A stretch of 64,000 nt of DNA from WHSW01 sp963828755 (GTDB lineage Bacteria > Actinomycetota > Thermoleophilia > Solirubrobacterales > 70-9), in assembly GCA_963828755.1 (NCBI GenBank), contig CAWHFY010000014.1, positions 70,572 through 134,571 on the forward strand, read 5' to 3'. The notes below the pieces were generated by a model. It was not told the DNA's origin, did no database searches, and saw only the letters and a program-made list of their open reading frames with translations. Below, in pieces: positions 28,204 to 36,536 of the stretch (within the stretch, counting starts at the first letter, position 1; every line of letters starts with the position of its first letter). The position numbers and the translations under genes are program-made.

Positions 28204-30369
28204 GTGACCACTCCGCGAGCCATCGGCACCGGCGACGAACAGGACCGCGACTCGCTGCGCGCCGTGAAGCTGCGCAGCATGCCGCGCCCGAGCAGGCTCG
28301 AGGTCTCGATCTCGACCCTGGACGGGGTCGGCCCGAAGCTGGCCGAGGCCGCGGCTGCGATCGGGATCGAGACGATCGGCGACCTGCTCTGGCACATCCC
28401 CCACGGCCATCGCGACCGGGCCGACGTGCGCGAGGTCGCCGACCTGCGCATCGGCGAGCAGGCGACGGTGATGGTTGACGTGCGCTCGGCGCGGGTGCGC
28501 CCGACCCGCCGTCGCAACCTGCGCCTCGTCGAGGCGGCGGTCGCCGACCACAGCGGGCCGATGAAGGCCGTCTGGTTCAACCAGGCCTACCTCGCCGAGC
28601 GCCTGCGCCCCGGGACGAGGCTGCTGCTCAACGGCAAGCTCGACCGGTCCGGCTTCAGGGTCGCCACCCACGAGATCGTCGCCGGCGGCGTCGGGCCGGC
28701 GTCGGGGCTGCACACGACCGGGATCGTCCCCGTTCACAACGCGACCCGTGAGCTCTCCGCGAAGCGGCTGCGCGAGTGGGTCTGGCAGGCGGTCGAGCGC
28801 GCCGGCGACGCGATCGAGGCGCTGCCCGCGGAGCTGCGGGCGCGCCGCGGGCTCGGCGCCGAGGCCGACGCGTTGCGCTGCGCCCACTTTCCGGAGTCGC
28901 CCGAGCAGGCCGATGCGGGGCGCGCCAAGCTCGCCTTCGAGGAGCTCTGCCTGCACCAGGCGGCGCTCGCCGTCCGCCGCGAAACGCGCCGCGACTCGCG
29001 CCCGGGGATCGCCTTCGAGCCCGCGGGCGAGCTGGTCGCGGGCTGGCTCGCGGCGCTGCCGTTCGAGCCGACCGCCGGCCAGCGGCGCGCGTTCGAGGAG
29101 ATCGACGCCGACCTCGCCGGCGGGCGGCCGATGCAGCGGCTGCTGATGGGCGACGTCGGCTCGGGCAAGACGGTGGTGGCCGTATACGCGATGTTGCGGG
29201 CGCTCGAGAACGGTCACCAGGCGGCGCTGATGGCGCCGACCGAGACGCTCGCAGAGCAGCACGCCAACACGCTCAACCGCCTGCTCGCCGCGGACGCGCT
29301 CGGGGCGCTCGGGTTCGCGCTGCTGACCGGGGCCACCACCGCGGCGCGCCGCCGCGAGACGCTCGACCGGCTGGCCAGCGGCGAGCTGGGGCTGATCGTC
29401 GGCACCCACGCGCTGATCGAGCCCGACGTGCGCTTCGCCGCGCTCGCCGTCTGCATCGTCGACGAGCAGCACCGCTTCGGCGTCCGCCAGCGCGCCGCGC
29501 TGGACGCCAAGGGCCCGGGCGAGGCGGCGCCGCACGTCCTTCACATGACCGCGACGCCGATCCCGCGGACGCTCTCGCTGACCGCCTACGGCGACCTCGA
29601 CGCGACCACGATCCGCGAGCTGCCGGCCGGGCGCCAGCCGGTGAAGACGTGGGTGGTGGGGGAGGAGAAGCGCGCCGGTGCGTACGGCTTCATCCGCGAC
29701 CGCCTGCGCGAGGGCCGCCAGGCCTACGTCGTCTGCCCGTTGGTCTCGGACTCCGAGAAGCTGCGCGCGAAGGCCGCGGCGGTCGAGGCCGAGCGGCTGC
29801 GCGGCGGCGAGCTGAGCGACTTTCGGGTCGGCCTGCTGCACGGCCAGCTGTCGTCGCGCGAGAAGGCGGCAGAGATGGAGGCGTTTGCCGCCGGCGACAT
29901 CGACGTGCTGGTCGCGACCACCGTGATCGAGGTCGGGATCGACGTCGCCAACGCGACCGTGATGCTGATCGAGGGGGCCGAGCGGTTCGGGCTGTCGCAG
30001 CTGCATCAGCTGCGCGGCCGGGTCGGGCGCGGCGCGCACGAGAGCCAGTGCATCCTGTTCGCCGAGATCGAGGGCCCGCTGGTGAAGCGGCGGATGGAGG
30101 CGATCGAGCGCTCGAGCGACGGCTTCGAGCTCGCCGAGGTCGACCTCGTGCTGCGCGGGGAGGGCGAGGTGCTCGGGACGCTGCAGAGCGGTCTGCCGCG
30201 CTACCGGGTCGCCCAGCTGCCCGACGACGCCGAGCTGCTCGCCGCCGCGCGGGCCGAGGTGCAGGAGATGCTCGCGCGCTACGGCAGCCTCGAGGCGCCC
30301 GAGCTCGGCCCGTTGCTCGACGCCGCCCGCGCCCGGTTCGGCGACGAACGGGTCAGGATCGCCGCATGA
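28204..30369 (+). CDS. recG: ATP-dependent DNA helicase RecG
   Basis: About 721 residues. Reverses stalled forks and branch-migrates Holliday junctions. N-terminal wedge domain (GVGPKLAEAAAAIGIETIGDLLWHIPHGHRDR region), Walker A GDVGSGKTVVA, DEQHRFGVRQR, MTATPIPRTLSLT, VVCPLVSDSEKL and the C-terminal QLHQLRGRVGRG. GTG 28204 is preceded by TACCCT 9 nt upstream, fitting a leaderless start. ATG 28279 is an alternative that would remove a poorly conserved stretch. Confidence 0.93.
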   Translation: MTTPRAIGTGDEQDRDSLRAVKLRSMPRPSRLEVSISTLDGVGPKLAEAAAAIGIETIGDLLWHIPHGHRDRADVREVADLRIGEQATVMVDVRSARVRPTRRRNLRLVEAAVADHSGPMKAVWFNQAYLAERLRPGTRLLLNGKLDRSGFRVATHEIVAGGVGPASGLHTTGIVPVHNATRELSAKRLREWVWQAVERAGDAIEALPAELRARRGLGAEADALRCAHFPESPEQADAGRAKLAFEELCLHQAALAVRRETRRDSRPGIAFEPAGELVAGWLAALPFEPTAGQRRAFEEIDADLAGGRPMQRLLMGDVGSGKTVVAVYAMLRALENGHQAALMAPTETLAEQHANTLNRLLAADALGALGFALLTGATTAARRRETLDRLASGELGLIVGTHALIEPDVRFAALAVCIVDEQHRFGVRQRAALDAKGPGEAAPHVLHMTATPIPRTLSLTAYGDLDATTIRELPAGRQPVKTWVVGEEKRAGAYGFIRDRLREGRQAYVVCPLVSDSEKLRAKAAAVEAERLRGGELSDFRVGLLHGQLSSREKAAEMEAFAAGDIDVLVATTVIEVGIDVANATVMLIEGAERFGLSQLHQLRGRVGRGAHESQCILFAEIEGPLVKRRMEAIERSSDGFELAEVDLVLRGEGEVLGTLQSGLPRYRVAQLPDDAELLAAARAEVQEMLARYGSLEAPELGPLLDAARARFGDERVRIAA

Positions 30370-30381
30370 CCGGCACCGACC

Positions 30382-30418
30382 CCGACGGCAGCGGACGCGA
30401 AGCGGAGCAGTCGGCGGG
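30382..30418 (+). repeat. Element A copy A5, between recG and rsmD
   Basis: CCGACGGCAGCGGACGCGAA continuing GCGGAGCAGTCGGCGGG. The ends are complementary (CCGACGGC / GTCGG), so the RNA can fold into a hairpin. It fills most of the 54-nt recG-rsmD gap. Confidence 0.7.
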
Positions 30419-30423
30419 AATGC

Positions 30424-30957
30424 ATGAGAATTACCGGCGGGAGATTGGGAGGGCGCAAGCTGGGCGCCCCGCCGAAGGGCTCGCTCGACGTGCGCCCGAC
30501 CTCCGACCGGGCGCGCGAGACGCTCTTCGCGGTGCTCGGCGACGTCTCAGACCTCAGCGTGCTCGACCTCTTCTGCGGCACCGGGGCGCTCGCGTTCGAG
30601 GCGATCTCGCGCGGCGCGGACTCCGCGGTGCTGGTCGATCGGGCGCCGGCGCTGGCGCGGCGCAACGCCGAGCAGCTCGGGATCGCGAACCGCTGCGAGG
30701 CGGTCAGGTCGGACGCCATCCGGTATCTGGAGCGCAGCGACGACCGGTTCGGGCTCGTCTTCTGCGACCCGCCGTATAAACTCGCCGACCGCCTTGGCCC
30801 GCAGCTCGCGAAACACCTGCCACCACACCTCGCCAAGTACGCGCGCCTCGTGGTCGAGAGCTCGGCGCGCAGCCCGCTCGAGATCGATCTGCCCAAGCTC
30901 GAGCTCGCCGACGAGCGGCGGGTCGGCGAGGCCCTGATCAGGATCTACCGCAAATGA
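30424..30957 (+). CDS. rsmD: 16S rRNA m2G966 methyltransferase RsmD
   Basis: 177 residues. N-terminal RITGGRLGGRKL, RPTSDRARETLF, the SAM-binding LDLFCGTGALAFEA, and the catalytic DPPY. ATG 30424 follows element A. Its TGA overlaps the coaD ATG. The rsmD-coaD pair is widely conserved. Confidence 0.93.
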   Translation: MRITGGRLGGRKLGAPPKGSLDVRPTSDRARETLFAVLGDVSDLSVLDLFCGTGALAFEAISRGADSAVLVDRAPALARRNAEQLGIANRCEAVRSDAIRYLERSDDRFGLVFCDPPYKLADRLGPQLAKHLPPHLAKYARLVVESSARSPLEIDLPKLELADERRVGEALIRIYRK

Positions 30958-31448
30958 GCGAGCGCATCGCGATCTGCCCGGGCAGCTATGACCCGGTCAC
31001 CAACGGCCACCTCGACATCATCGGACGCACGTCGAAGGTGTTCGACAAGGTGATCGTCGGGGTCGTCGGCCAGGGGATCCGCAAGTCGAAGTCGCTGTTC
31101 AGCGCCGAGGAGCGCCGCCAGTTCCTGGTCGACGCGACCGCCGGGATCGAGAACGTCGAGATCGAGATCTTCACCAACCTGGTGGTCGAGTTCGCCGCCG
31201 AGCGCGGCGCGGGCGTGATCGTCAAGGGGATCAGAGCGATCTCCGACTTCGAGTACGAGCTCGAGATGAACCAGCTCAATCGCAAGCTGGCGCCCGAGAT
31301 CGAGTCGGTCTACGTGTTCGCCTCGCCGGACTACAGCTTCCTCTCCTCGACGGGGGTCAAGGAGATGGCGACCTTCGGCGGGGACATCTCCGATCTCGTT
31401 CCGGCGCCGGTCGCGGCGGCCCTGCGCGAACGCGCCGAGCGTCACTGA
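30954..31448 (+). CDS. coaD: Phosphopantetheine adenylyltransferase
   Basis: 164 residues; penultimate step of coenzyme A synthesis. PGSYDPVTNGHLDII carries the TxGH nucleotidylyltransferase motif (TNGH), followed by KGIRAISDFEYELEMNQLN and SSTGVKEMA (SSTxVKE). Complete. Co-transcribed with rsmD by ATGA overlap. Confidence 0.95.
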   Translation: MSERIAICPGSYDPVTNGHLDIIGRTSKVFDKVIVGVVGQGIRKSKSLFSAEERRQFLVDATAGIENVEIEIFTNLVVEFAAERGAGVIVKGIRAISDFEYELEMNQLNRKLAPEIESVYVFASPDYSFLSSTGVKEMATFGGDISDLVPAPVAAALRERAERH

Positions 31449-31548
31449 GGCGTGAGCATGCCGTGTGGGCAGGAGCTTGCAGAATCATGCCGAAATCAGC
31501 CTCTAGCAGCCCTTCCGTGCCGGCGCCGCGTAAGCTTCCACTCCGGTT

Positions 31549-32016
31549 ATGGACGTCCTGGTCCTCATTGACAAGCTCGACGACCTGATCCACAACGCGC
31601 GGCCGGTGCCGCTCACGGATCAGGTACGTGTCGATCGCGAGGAGATCTACGATCTCCTCGACCAGATGCGTGCCACGATCCCGGAAGAGATCAAGCAGGC
31701 CCGCTGGATCGTCAAGGAGCGCCAGGAGATGCTCGCCGAGGCCAAGCGCGAAGCCGAGCGGGTGGTCAAGGAGGCCCGCGACCAGCAGGAGCGGCTGATC
31801 TCCGACGAGGAGGTCTACAAGCAGGCCGAGCGCGCCGCCGAGGAGATCATCGAGGACGCACGGGAGACCGAGCGCCAGATCCGCCTCGGCGCCGAGGACT
31901 ACGCCGACGAGATCCTCTCCACCCTCGAGGTCAACCTCGAGAAGTTCCTCTCCGCCGTGCAGCGCGGTCGCGACCGGCTCGCCGGCCGCGACGACGAGCC
32001 GGTCGAAGTCGGCTAG
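31549..32016 (+). CDS. DivIVA-family coiled-coil protein, SepIVA-like
   Basis: 155 residues, mostly a charged coiled coil (about 45-140) after a short N-terminal region MDVLVLIDKLDDLIHNARPV. The same type of protein (SepIVA, Rv2927c) lies next to the DUF177 gene in mycobacteria and acts in septation and cell-envelope assembly. Here it lies about 3.7 kb before the DUF177 gene. TAAGCT at 31531-31536 is the probable -10. Identification rests on length, coiled coil and synteny. Confidence 0.7.
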   Translation: MDVLVLIDKLDDLIHNARPVPLTDQVRVDREEIYDLLDQMRATIPEEIKQARWIVKERQEMLAEAKREAERVVKEARDQQERLISDEEVYKQAERAAEEIIEDARETERQIRLGAEDYADEILSTLEVNLEKFLSAVQRGRDRLAGRDDEPVEVG

Positions 32017-32023
32017 AACAACT

Positions 32024-32059
32024 CCGCCGGCTGCTCCGCTTCGCGTCCGCTGCCGGCGG
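32024..32059 (-). repeat. Element A copy A7, after the SepIVA-like gene
   Basis: Read on the minus strand this is CCGCCGGCAGCGGACGCGAA followed by GCGGAGCAGCCGGCGG. The ends CCGCCGGC and GCCGGCGG are perfect 8-bp inverted repeats, giving the most complete hairpin of the family. It lies just past the SepIVA-like stop. Confidence 0.75.
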
Positions 32060-32087
32060 GTTAGGGTCCGAGCCCTCCCTGTCGACC

Positions 32088-32093
32088 AGGAGG
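32088..32093 (+). promoter_or_regulatory. Shine-Dalgarno of the gene at 32103
   Basis: AGGAGG lies 9 nt before ATG 32103 and decides between this ATG and the GTG at 32100. TAGGGT at 32061-32066 is the likely -10, leaving a ~30-nt leader. A canonical site is notable because most transcription units here lack one. Confidence 0.5.
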
Positions 32094-32102
32094 AGCGAAG
32101 TG

Positions 32103-32822
32103 ATGACTGAGCGTTGGTTTTCGGATCAGGAGCTGACGGAGATGTCGCGGCCGACGATGGAGCGCGCGATCGAGGCGCTCGAGGCCGGCGACGCCGAGGA
32201 GGCGCGGCGGCTCTGCGAGGCGATGAAGTGGGAGTCCCAGTTCATGCACGACCTGCTGGTCGACGGGGTCGCGGGGCTGATCTCGTTCGTGAAGGACAGG
32301 CTCGGCGACGAAGGGGTCGAGGAGGCGTGGGAGTACTCGCTCGAGCGCTCGTGGCGCAAGCCGGTGGAGACGATCGATCGGACCGATCGCAAGACCGTCG
32401 CCGAGGCGCTGGCAGCGACCTGGCGCGCGCACTCGACCAGCGGCGTCGGCCCGAACCCGGGCGCGTTCGTGGTCGACGAGGACGACGAGAAGCTGACCTT
32501 CACCATGAACCCGTGCGGCTCGGGCCAGCGGCTGTGGCGCAACCGCCGCTACGGCCCCGAGGGCTGGGGGGTGACCGACGAGGCGCACGACTGGAGCTAC
32601 GGCCGCGAGGGCTTCCCGCTCTACTGCACCCACTGCGCGTTCATGAACGAGACCCTGCCGATCCGCTGGATCGGCCACCCGGTCTACCCATCGGACCCGC
32701 CCGAGGACTTCGATCGCGATCCGTGCACCTGGTACTGGTACAAGGACCCCGCCGACATCCCGGAGCGCCACTTCGCGCGCCACGGGTTGCGGCGCGGCAG
32801 CGGTGACGACGCCGGCGCCTGA
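32103..32822 (+). CDS. Hypothetical Cys- and Trp-rich protein
   Basis: 239 residues, soluble. The N-terminal half is helical (LTEMSRPTMERAIEALEAGD). The C-terminal half carries NPCGSG, LYCTHCAFMNE and DPCTWYWYKDPADIPERHF, suggesting a bound metal or cofactor. I do not recognise the family with confidence. It overlaps the kinase-like gene downstream and may act with it and the DUF6285 protein. Confidence 0.55.
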   Translation: MTERWFSDQELTEMSRPTMERAIEALEAGDAEEARRLCEAMKWESQFMHDLLVDGVAGLISFVKDRLGDEGVEEAWEYSLERSWRKPVETIDRTDRKTVAEALAATWRAHSTSGVGPNPGAFVVDEDDEKLTFTMNPCGSGQRLWRNRRYGPEGWGVTDEAHDWSYGREGFPLYCTHCAFMNETLPIRWIGHPVYPSDPPEDFDRDPCTWYWYKDPADIPERHFARHGLRRGSGDDAGA

Positions 32823-33823
32823 GCCGCCCGCCGCGGCCGCGGTCGGTGAGCTGCTCGCTGAGGCGGGAGAGGAACCGCACGGCGAGCTCGAGCTCAGCCC
32901 GATCGAGGGCGGCGCCTCGCGCCAGACCTTCCTGGTCGTGGCCGGCGGCGAGCCCCGCTACGTCGTCCGTCGCGAGCCGGCGGCCGGGATGTCGTTCGCC
33001 CCGCTCGGGCTCGAGCTGCGTGCGATCGCCGCCGCCGACGTCGCCGGGGTGCCGGTCGCGCGCACGGTGATCGCCGAGCCCGCCGGCGGCCGGCTCGGCG
33101 ACGGGGCGGGCTATCTGATGGACCACGTCGCGGGGACGTCGGTCGCGCCGCGGGTGCTGCGCCGCGACGAGCTCGAGACGGCGCGCGAGCGGCTCCCGGG
33201 CCAGCTGGCCGTCGGCGCTCGCCCAGATTCACTCGGTCGACGCGGCGGCGGTCGAGGGCCTCGCCGGTGGCGAGGATCCCGCGCTCGAAGCGTGCGCGCT
33301 CTGGGAGGCGGCGCTCGACGAGATCGGCGAGCCGCTGCCCGCGGTCGAGGCCGGGCTGCGATGGCTGCGCCTCAACGCGCCGCCGCCCGCGGCGCCGCGG
33401 CTCGTCCACGGCGACTTCAGGCTCGGCAACCTGATCGTCGATGAGCACGGGCTCGCCGCGGTGATCGACTGGGAGCTTTGCCACGCGGGCGACCCGGCCG
33501 AGGACCTCGCCTGGCTGACGATCCGCTCGTGGCGGTTCGGCAACGACGATCTCCCGGTCGCCGGGCTCGGCGAGCTGGAGCCGTTCCTGGCCGCCTACGA
33601 GGCCGCCGGGGGGACGCGGCCCGATCCCGGCCGGATGCGCTGGTGGGCGGCGCTCGGCAACGTCAAGTGGGCCGTGATCTGCGCCCGCCAGGCGCACGAC
33701 CACCTGATCGGCGCGCGGCCCTCGGCCGAGCTGGCGTCGCTGGGGCGGCGGATCTGCGAGCCGGAATGGGACCTGCTTCGGATTCTGCCTCGACGGCAGC
33801 GGACGCGAGGGGAGCAGCCTGGA
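32803..33823 (+). CDS. Aminoglycoside phosphotransferase-fold kinase (one frame break)
   Basis: APH/choline-kinase fold, probably ATP-dependent small-molecule phosphorylation. N-terminal GGASRQTFLVVAGG (nucleotide loop), then VHGDFRLGNLIVDEHG (catalytic HGDxxxxN) and IDWELCHAGDPAEDLAWL (metal-binding IDWE). The frame breaks near 33215 (extra G, GTCGGCGCTC). There is no stop before the DUF6285 gene: element A lies at the junction and leaves the frame open. An APH-like kinase beside DUF6285, often near acyl-CoA dehydrogenases, is a recurring actinobacterial pair. Substrate unknown. Confidence 0.7.
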
Positions 33824-33824
33824 G
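33789..33824 (+). repeat. Element A copy A6, joining the kinase and DUF6285 genes
   Basis: CTCGACGGCAGCGGACGCGA then GGGGAGCAGCCTGGAG, the least conserved long copy. It replaces the expected stop codon region of the kinase, so both genes are one ORF here. Confidence 0.6.
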
Positions 33825-34201
33825 TGCAGGACAGGCCGACAGCGCCCGAATTGCTCGACGCGATGGCGGCGAAGCTGTTCACCGAGGTACGAGAGTGGGT
33901 GCCGCGGGAGCGTCGCTTCCAGGTGCTGGTGCTCGCGAACCTCTGCGCGGTGATCGCCCGCGAGCTGCGCGCGGGTCGAACCGTCGCTCGCCGACGTGCG
34001 CTTGTTCCGGGAGCTGCTCGGGCGACGGTCGAGCCGCACGTCCTGCTCACGAGGCGGACGCCGCCGCGCGGGCGACCGCCTTCGACCTCGCCGCGGCCGT
34101 CCGCGCCGGCGAGCTCGACGACCGCCTCGACGAGGCGCTCGGCGCCTGCGCGAGCACGTCGCCCGCAAGCTCGCGATCGCGCGCCCCGGCTACGTCGACT
34201 G
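33824..34201 (+). CDS. DUF6285 domain protein (frame breaks)
   Basis: GTG 33824 begins VQDRPTAPELLDAMAAKLF, the usual opening of DUF6285, followed by FQVLVLANLCAVIARELRAG. Homologous sequence continues in other frames after breaks near 33970, 34025 and 34150 (SLADVRLFRELLG, FDLAAAVRAGELDD, EHVARKLAIARPGYVD) to TGA 34201. About 125 residues when repaired. Function unknown; it pairs with the preceding kinase-fold protein. Confidence 0.65.
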
Positions 34202-34251
34202 AACGGCGACCGCGCCTTCGACACCCCAGGGGGTCCAAGAGTGCGCAACGG

Positions 34252-35058
34252 CTAGAGATCGGTCTCGTGCTCGCCGGCGCGGCCGGCGTCGGTCTTCTCG
34301 TAGAAGCGCTCGAGCAGCGCCATCGTCTCCTCGGGGTCGGCGCAGGTGTAGGCGTTCCAGGCCTCGGTGCGCAGCTGGAAGTCGAGCGGCTGGCCGATCA
34401 CGTCGAGGATGGTTCGCTTCGCCGAGCGCACCGCGCGCTGTGAGTTGCGCAGGATCTGGCGAGCGACCTTCTCGGCCTCGTCGAGCAGCTCCTCGTGCGG
34501 AACGATCTTGGTCACCAGGCCCCACTGCAGCGCCTGAGCCGCGTCGACCGGCTCCGCGGTCAGGAGCATGTGCGAGGCGACCGAGGTCCCGCAGGCGTTC
34601 ACGAGGCGGACGAGCCCGCCGTCGCCGTGGTGGTAGCCGCGCCGCGCCTCGAAGGAGCCGAACATCGCCCGGTCGGAGGCGACCCGCACGTCGCACGCGA
34701 GCGCGGTCTCGAGCCCGCCGGCGAGCGCCCAGCCGTTGACCGCGGCCACGATCGGCTTCTCGAGCCGATGCATGCCGCGCGTGAACCCGTTCAGCCCGAG
34801 CTCGACGATCTCACGGATCTCGTGCGGGCTCGAGTTCTCGATGATCGGCGGGATGTAGGTCTTCAGGTCGGCGCCGGAACAGAAGGCCTCGCCGGCGCCC
34901 GTGAGGACCGCGACGTCGACCGAGTCGTCGTCGCGAAAGTCCTCCCACGTCTCGATCATCAACCGGTGGACGTCGGGATCGATCGCGTTGCGCGCCTCGG
35001 GACGGTTGATCGTCACCCAGGCGATGCGGTCGCGCTTCTCGTACAGGACCTTGCTCAT
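34252..35058 (-). CDS. Enoyl-CoA hydratase/isomerase family protein
   Basis: 268 residues, crotonase fold. Motifs ITINRPEARNAID-like near the N-terminus (VTINRPEARNAID), FCSGADLKTY and NGWALAGGLETALACDVRVAS forming the oxyanion hole. The general-acid/base Glu positions are less clear: the region after GSFEARRGYHHGDGG is unusual. Start ATG 35058 follows GAGGAGAGG in the coding strand; GTG 35064 is an alternative. Fatty-acid or other acyl-CoA degradation is likely but the substrate is unknown. Confidence 0.8.
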   Translation of the reverse strand: MSKVLYEKRDRIAWVTINRPEARNAIDPDVHRLMIETWEDFRDDDSVDVAVLTGAGEAFCSGADLKTYIPPIIENSSPHEIREIVELGLNGFTRGMHRLEKPIVAAVNGWALAGGLETALACDVRVASDRAMFGSFEARRGYHHGDGGLVRLVNACGTSVASHMLLTAEPVDAAQALQWGLVTKIVPHEELLDEAEKVARQILRNSQRAVRSAKRTILDVIGQPLDFQLRTEAWNAYTCADPEETMALLERFYEKTDAGRAGEHETDL

Positions 35059-35075
35059 CGTCACCTCTCCTCGTT

Positions 35076-35123
35076 AGGCGCCTCAACGGCGGCGCGGCTC
35101 GGCTTCGCTTCGCTCCGCCTCAC
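35076..35123 (-). repeat. Element B copy B1
   Basis: On the minus strand GTGAGGCGGAGC, then GAAGCGAAGCCGAGCCGCG and CCGCCGTTGAGGCGCCT. Its first bases contain the TGA stop of the methyltransferase gene, and it ends just before the enoyl-CoA hydratase Shine-Dalgarno. Close match to the copy at 36476-36527. Confidence 0.65.
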
Positions 35124-35689
35124 TGGTAGACGGCGCGGATCACCGCGAGATCGTCGGCCTCCCAGACCACCTCACCCTCGCACCACTCCGCCTGATCGGC
35201 GGCCGGCGAGGGAAAGTCGAAGCCTTCGGTCAGCGACGCGACGCGCCGCTCGTCACCGACCTCGACCACGTCGCCGATCACCAGCGAGCGGGCCTCGGTG
35301 CGCACGCGGCGAAACAGGTCGCGCTTGCCGTCGGCGTCGAGGTGGTGGACCGAGAGGACGGCGATCACCAGGTCCCAGGGGCCGTCGGGGAGCGGGTCCT
35401 CCATGCGACCGAGGCGCAGATCCTCCCAGCCGAGCTGGCGGGCGCGAAAGACCATCTCCGGGGTCGAGTCGAGGCCGGTGATCCGCACTTCGGGATAGCG
35501 GTCGAGGAGGCGCTGGGTGGTCTCGGCGGTGCCGAAGCCGAGCTCGAGGACCCGCTTCGGGGCGAACGGGATCGCCTCGATCGTGCGCCGCTGCAGCTCG
35601 TCGTAGCGCGGGATGTCGGCGCGGATCATGTCCGCGTAGGTCTCCGGGGTGAAGTGAAACTGGCCACGGGGCTCGTCGGCGGGGTTCAT
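35120..35689 (-). CDS. Class I SAM-dependent methyltransferase
   Basis: 189 residues from ATG 35689 (MNPADEPRGQFHFTPETY). Rossmann SAM-binding motif VLELGFGTAETTQRLL near residue 50, acidic TGLDSTPEM after strand 2, and WDLVIAVLSVHHL. Substrate unknown. Upstream ORF extension to 35830 is rejected because it would overlap the divergent DUF177 gene. The start region is divergent from DUF177 and both probably use leaderless promoters around TTAGC/TAACCT at 35697-35704. Confidence 0.75.
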   Translation of the reverse strand: MNPADEPRGQFHFTPETYADMIRADIPRYDELQRRTIEAIPFAPKRVLELGFGTAETTQRLLDRYPEVRITGLDSTPEMVFRARQLGWEDLRLGRMEDPLPDGPWDLVIAVLSVHHLDADGKRDLFRRVRTEARSLVIGDVVEVGDERRVASLTEGFDFPSPAADQAEWCEGEVVWEADDLAVIRAVYQ

Positions 35690-35720
35690 TCGCGTCGCTA
35701 ACCTCGGTTCGGGATCGGCA

Positions 35721-36233
35721 ATGGCGGCGTATACAACCATCGAGCTCATCCGGGTCGCGCCCAGCCCCGGAGACGGCAAGCGACTCGAGCTCGAGCTCGA
35801 GCCTGGCGCGGTGCGCCTCGGCGATGACACCTACGTGCTCGATCCGCCTGAGGTCACGGCGCGCCTCGAGGTCTCCCACGCCGCCGCCGGCTTCGCGATG
35901 CGGCTCGCCTTCGTGGGCGAGCTCACCGGGCCGTGCATGCGGTGCCTGGCCCCCGCGCGGGTCGGGGTCGAGGTCGAGGCCCGGGAGATCGACCAGCCCG
36001 GGACCGACGACGAGGAGTTGCGCAGCCCGTACGTCAGCGAGGGGATCCTCGACCTGACCGCCTGGGGACACGACGCGCTCGCCCTGGCGCTGCCCCAGCG
36101 GATCCTCTGCCGCCCGGATTGCGCGGGCCTTTGCGCGGTCTGCGGCGAGTCGCTCAACGACGCCGAGCCGGGGGCGCATGACCACCCGCGCGAGCCCGAT
36201 CCGAGGTGGGCGAAGCTCCGCGAGCTTCAGTGA
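35721..36233 (+). CDS. DUF177 (YceD) family protein
   Basis: 170 residues. The pattern GELTGPCMRCLAPARV, followed by ILCRPDCAGLCAVCGESLN with four Cys near the C-terminus, is the DUF177/YceD signature. It is almost always next to rpmF, as here. In plants and E. coli it has been linked to 23S rRNA accumulation. A TAACCT box lies about 17 nt before the ATG. Confidence 0.88.
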   Translation: MAAYTTIELIRVAPSPGDGKRLELELEPGAVRLGDDTYVLDPPEVTARLEVSHAAAGFAMRLAFVGELTGPCMRCLAPARVGVEVEAREIDQPGTDDEELRSPYVSEGILDLTAWGHDALALALPQRILCRPDCAGLCAVCGESLNDAEPGAHDHPREPDPRWAKLRELQ

Positions 36234-36275
36234 GTTCTCCGCTTCGACGCAAGTAGCTACCATTCCGCGTCGCCC

Positions 36276-36476
36276 ATGGCCGTACCGAAGAAGCGACAGT
36301 CCTCGACCCGACGCGACAAGCGCCGGGCCACGCACCGCGCGGCGAAGCCGCGCCTCAACGAGTGCCCGCGCTGCCACAGCCCGCGCCTTCCCCATCGCGT
36401 GTGCCCGGTCTGCGGCACGTACGCAGGGCGCGAGGTGATCTCGCACGAGATCGGCGAAGCCGACTCGGAGGCCTAG
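36276..36476 (+). CDS. rpmF: 50S ribosomal protein L32 (zinc-binding form)
   Basis: 66 residues. MAVPKKRQSSTRRDKRRATH at the N-terminus, then CPRCHSPRLPHRVCPVCGTY forming the zinc ribbon. TACCAT lies 11-12 nt before the ATG. The TAG stop overlaps element B copy B2 by one base. Confidence 0.95.
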   Translation: MAVPKKRQSSTRRDKRRATHRAAKPRLNECPRCHSPRLPHRVCPVCGTYAGREVISHEIGEADSEA

Positions 36477-36527
36477 TGAGGCGGAGCCCGCAGGGCGAAG
36501 CCGAGCCGCGCCGCTGTTGAGGCGCCT
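36476..36527 (+). repeat. Element B copy B2, between rpmF and plsX
   Basis: GTGAGGCGGAGC, CCGCAGG, GCGAAGCCGAGCCGCGCCGC, TGTTGAGGCGCCT. It begins on the last base of the rpmF stop and fills nearly the whole gap to plsX. It differs from B1 mainly by the CCGCAGG segment. Confidence 0.65.
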
Positions 36528-36536
36528 GGTGTGGGA

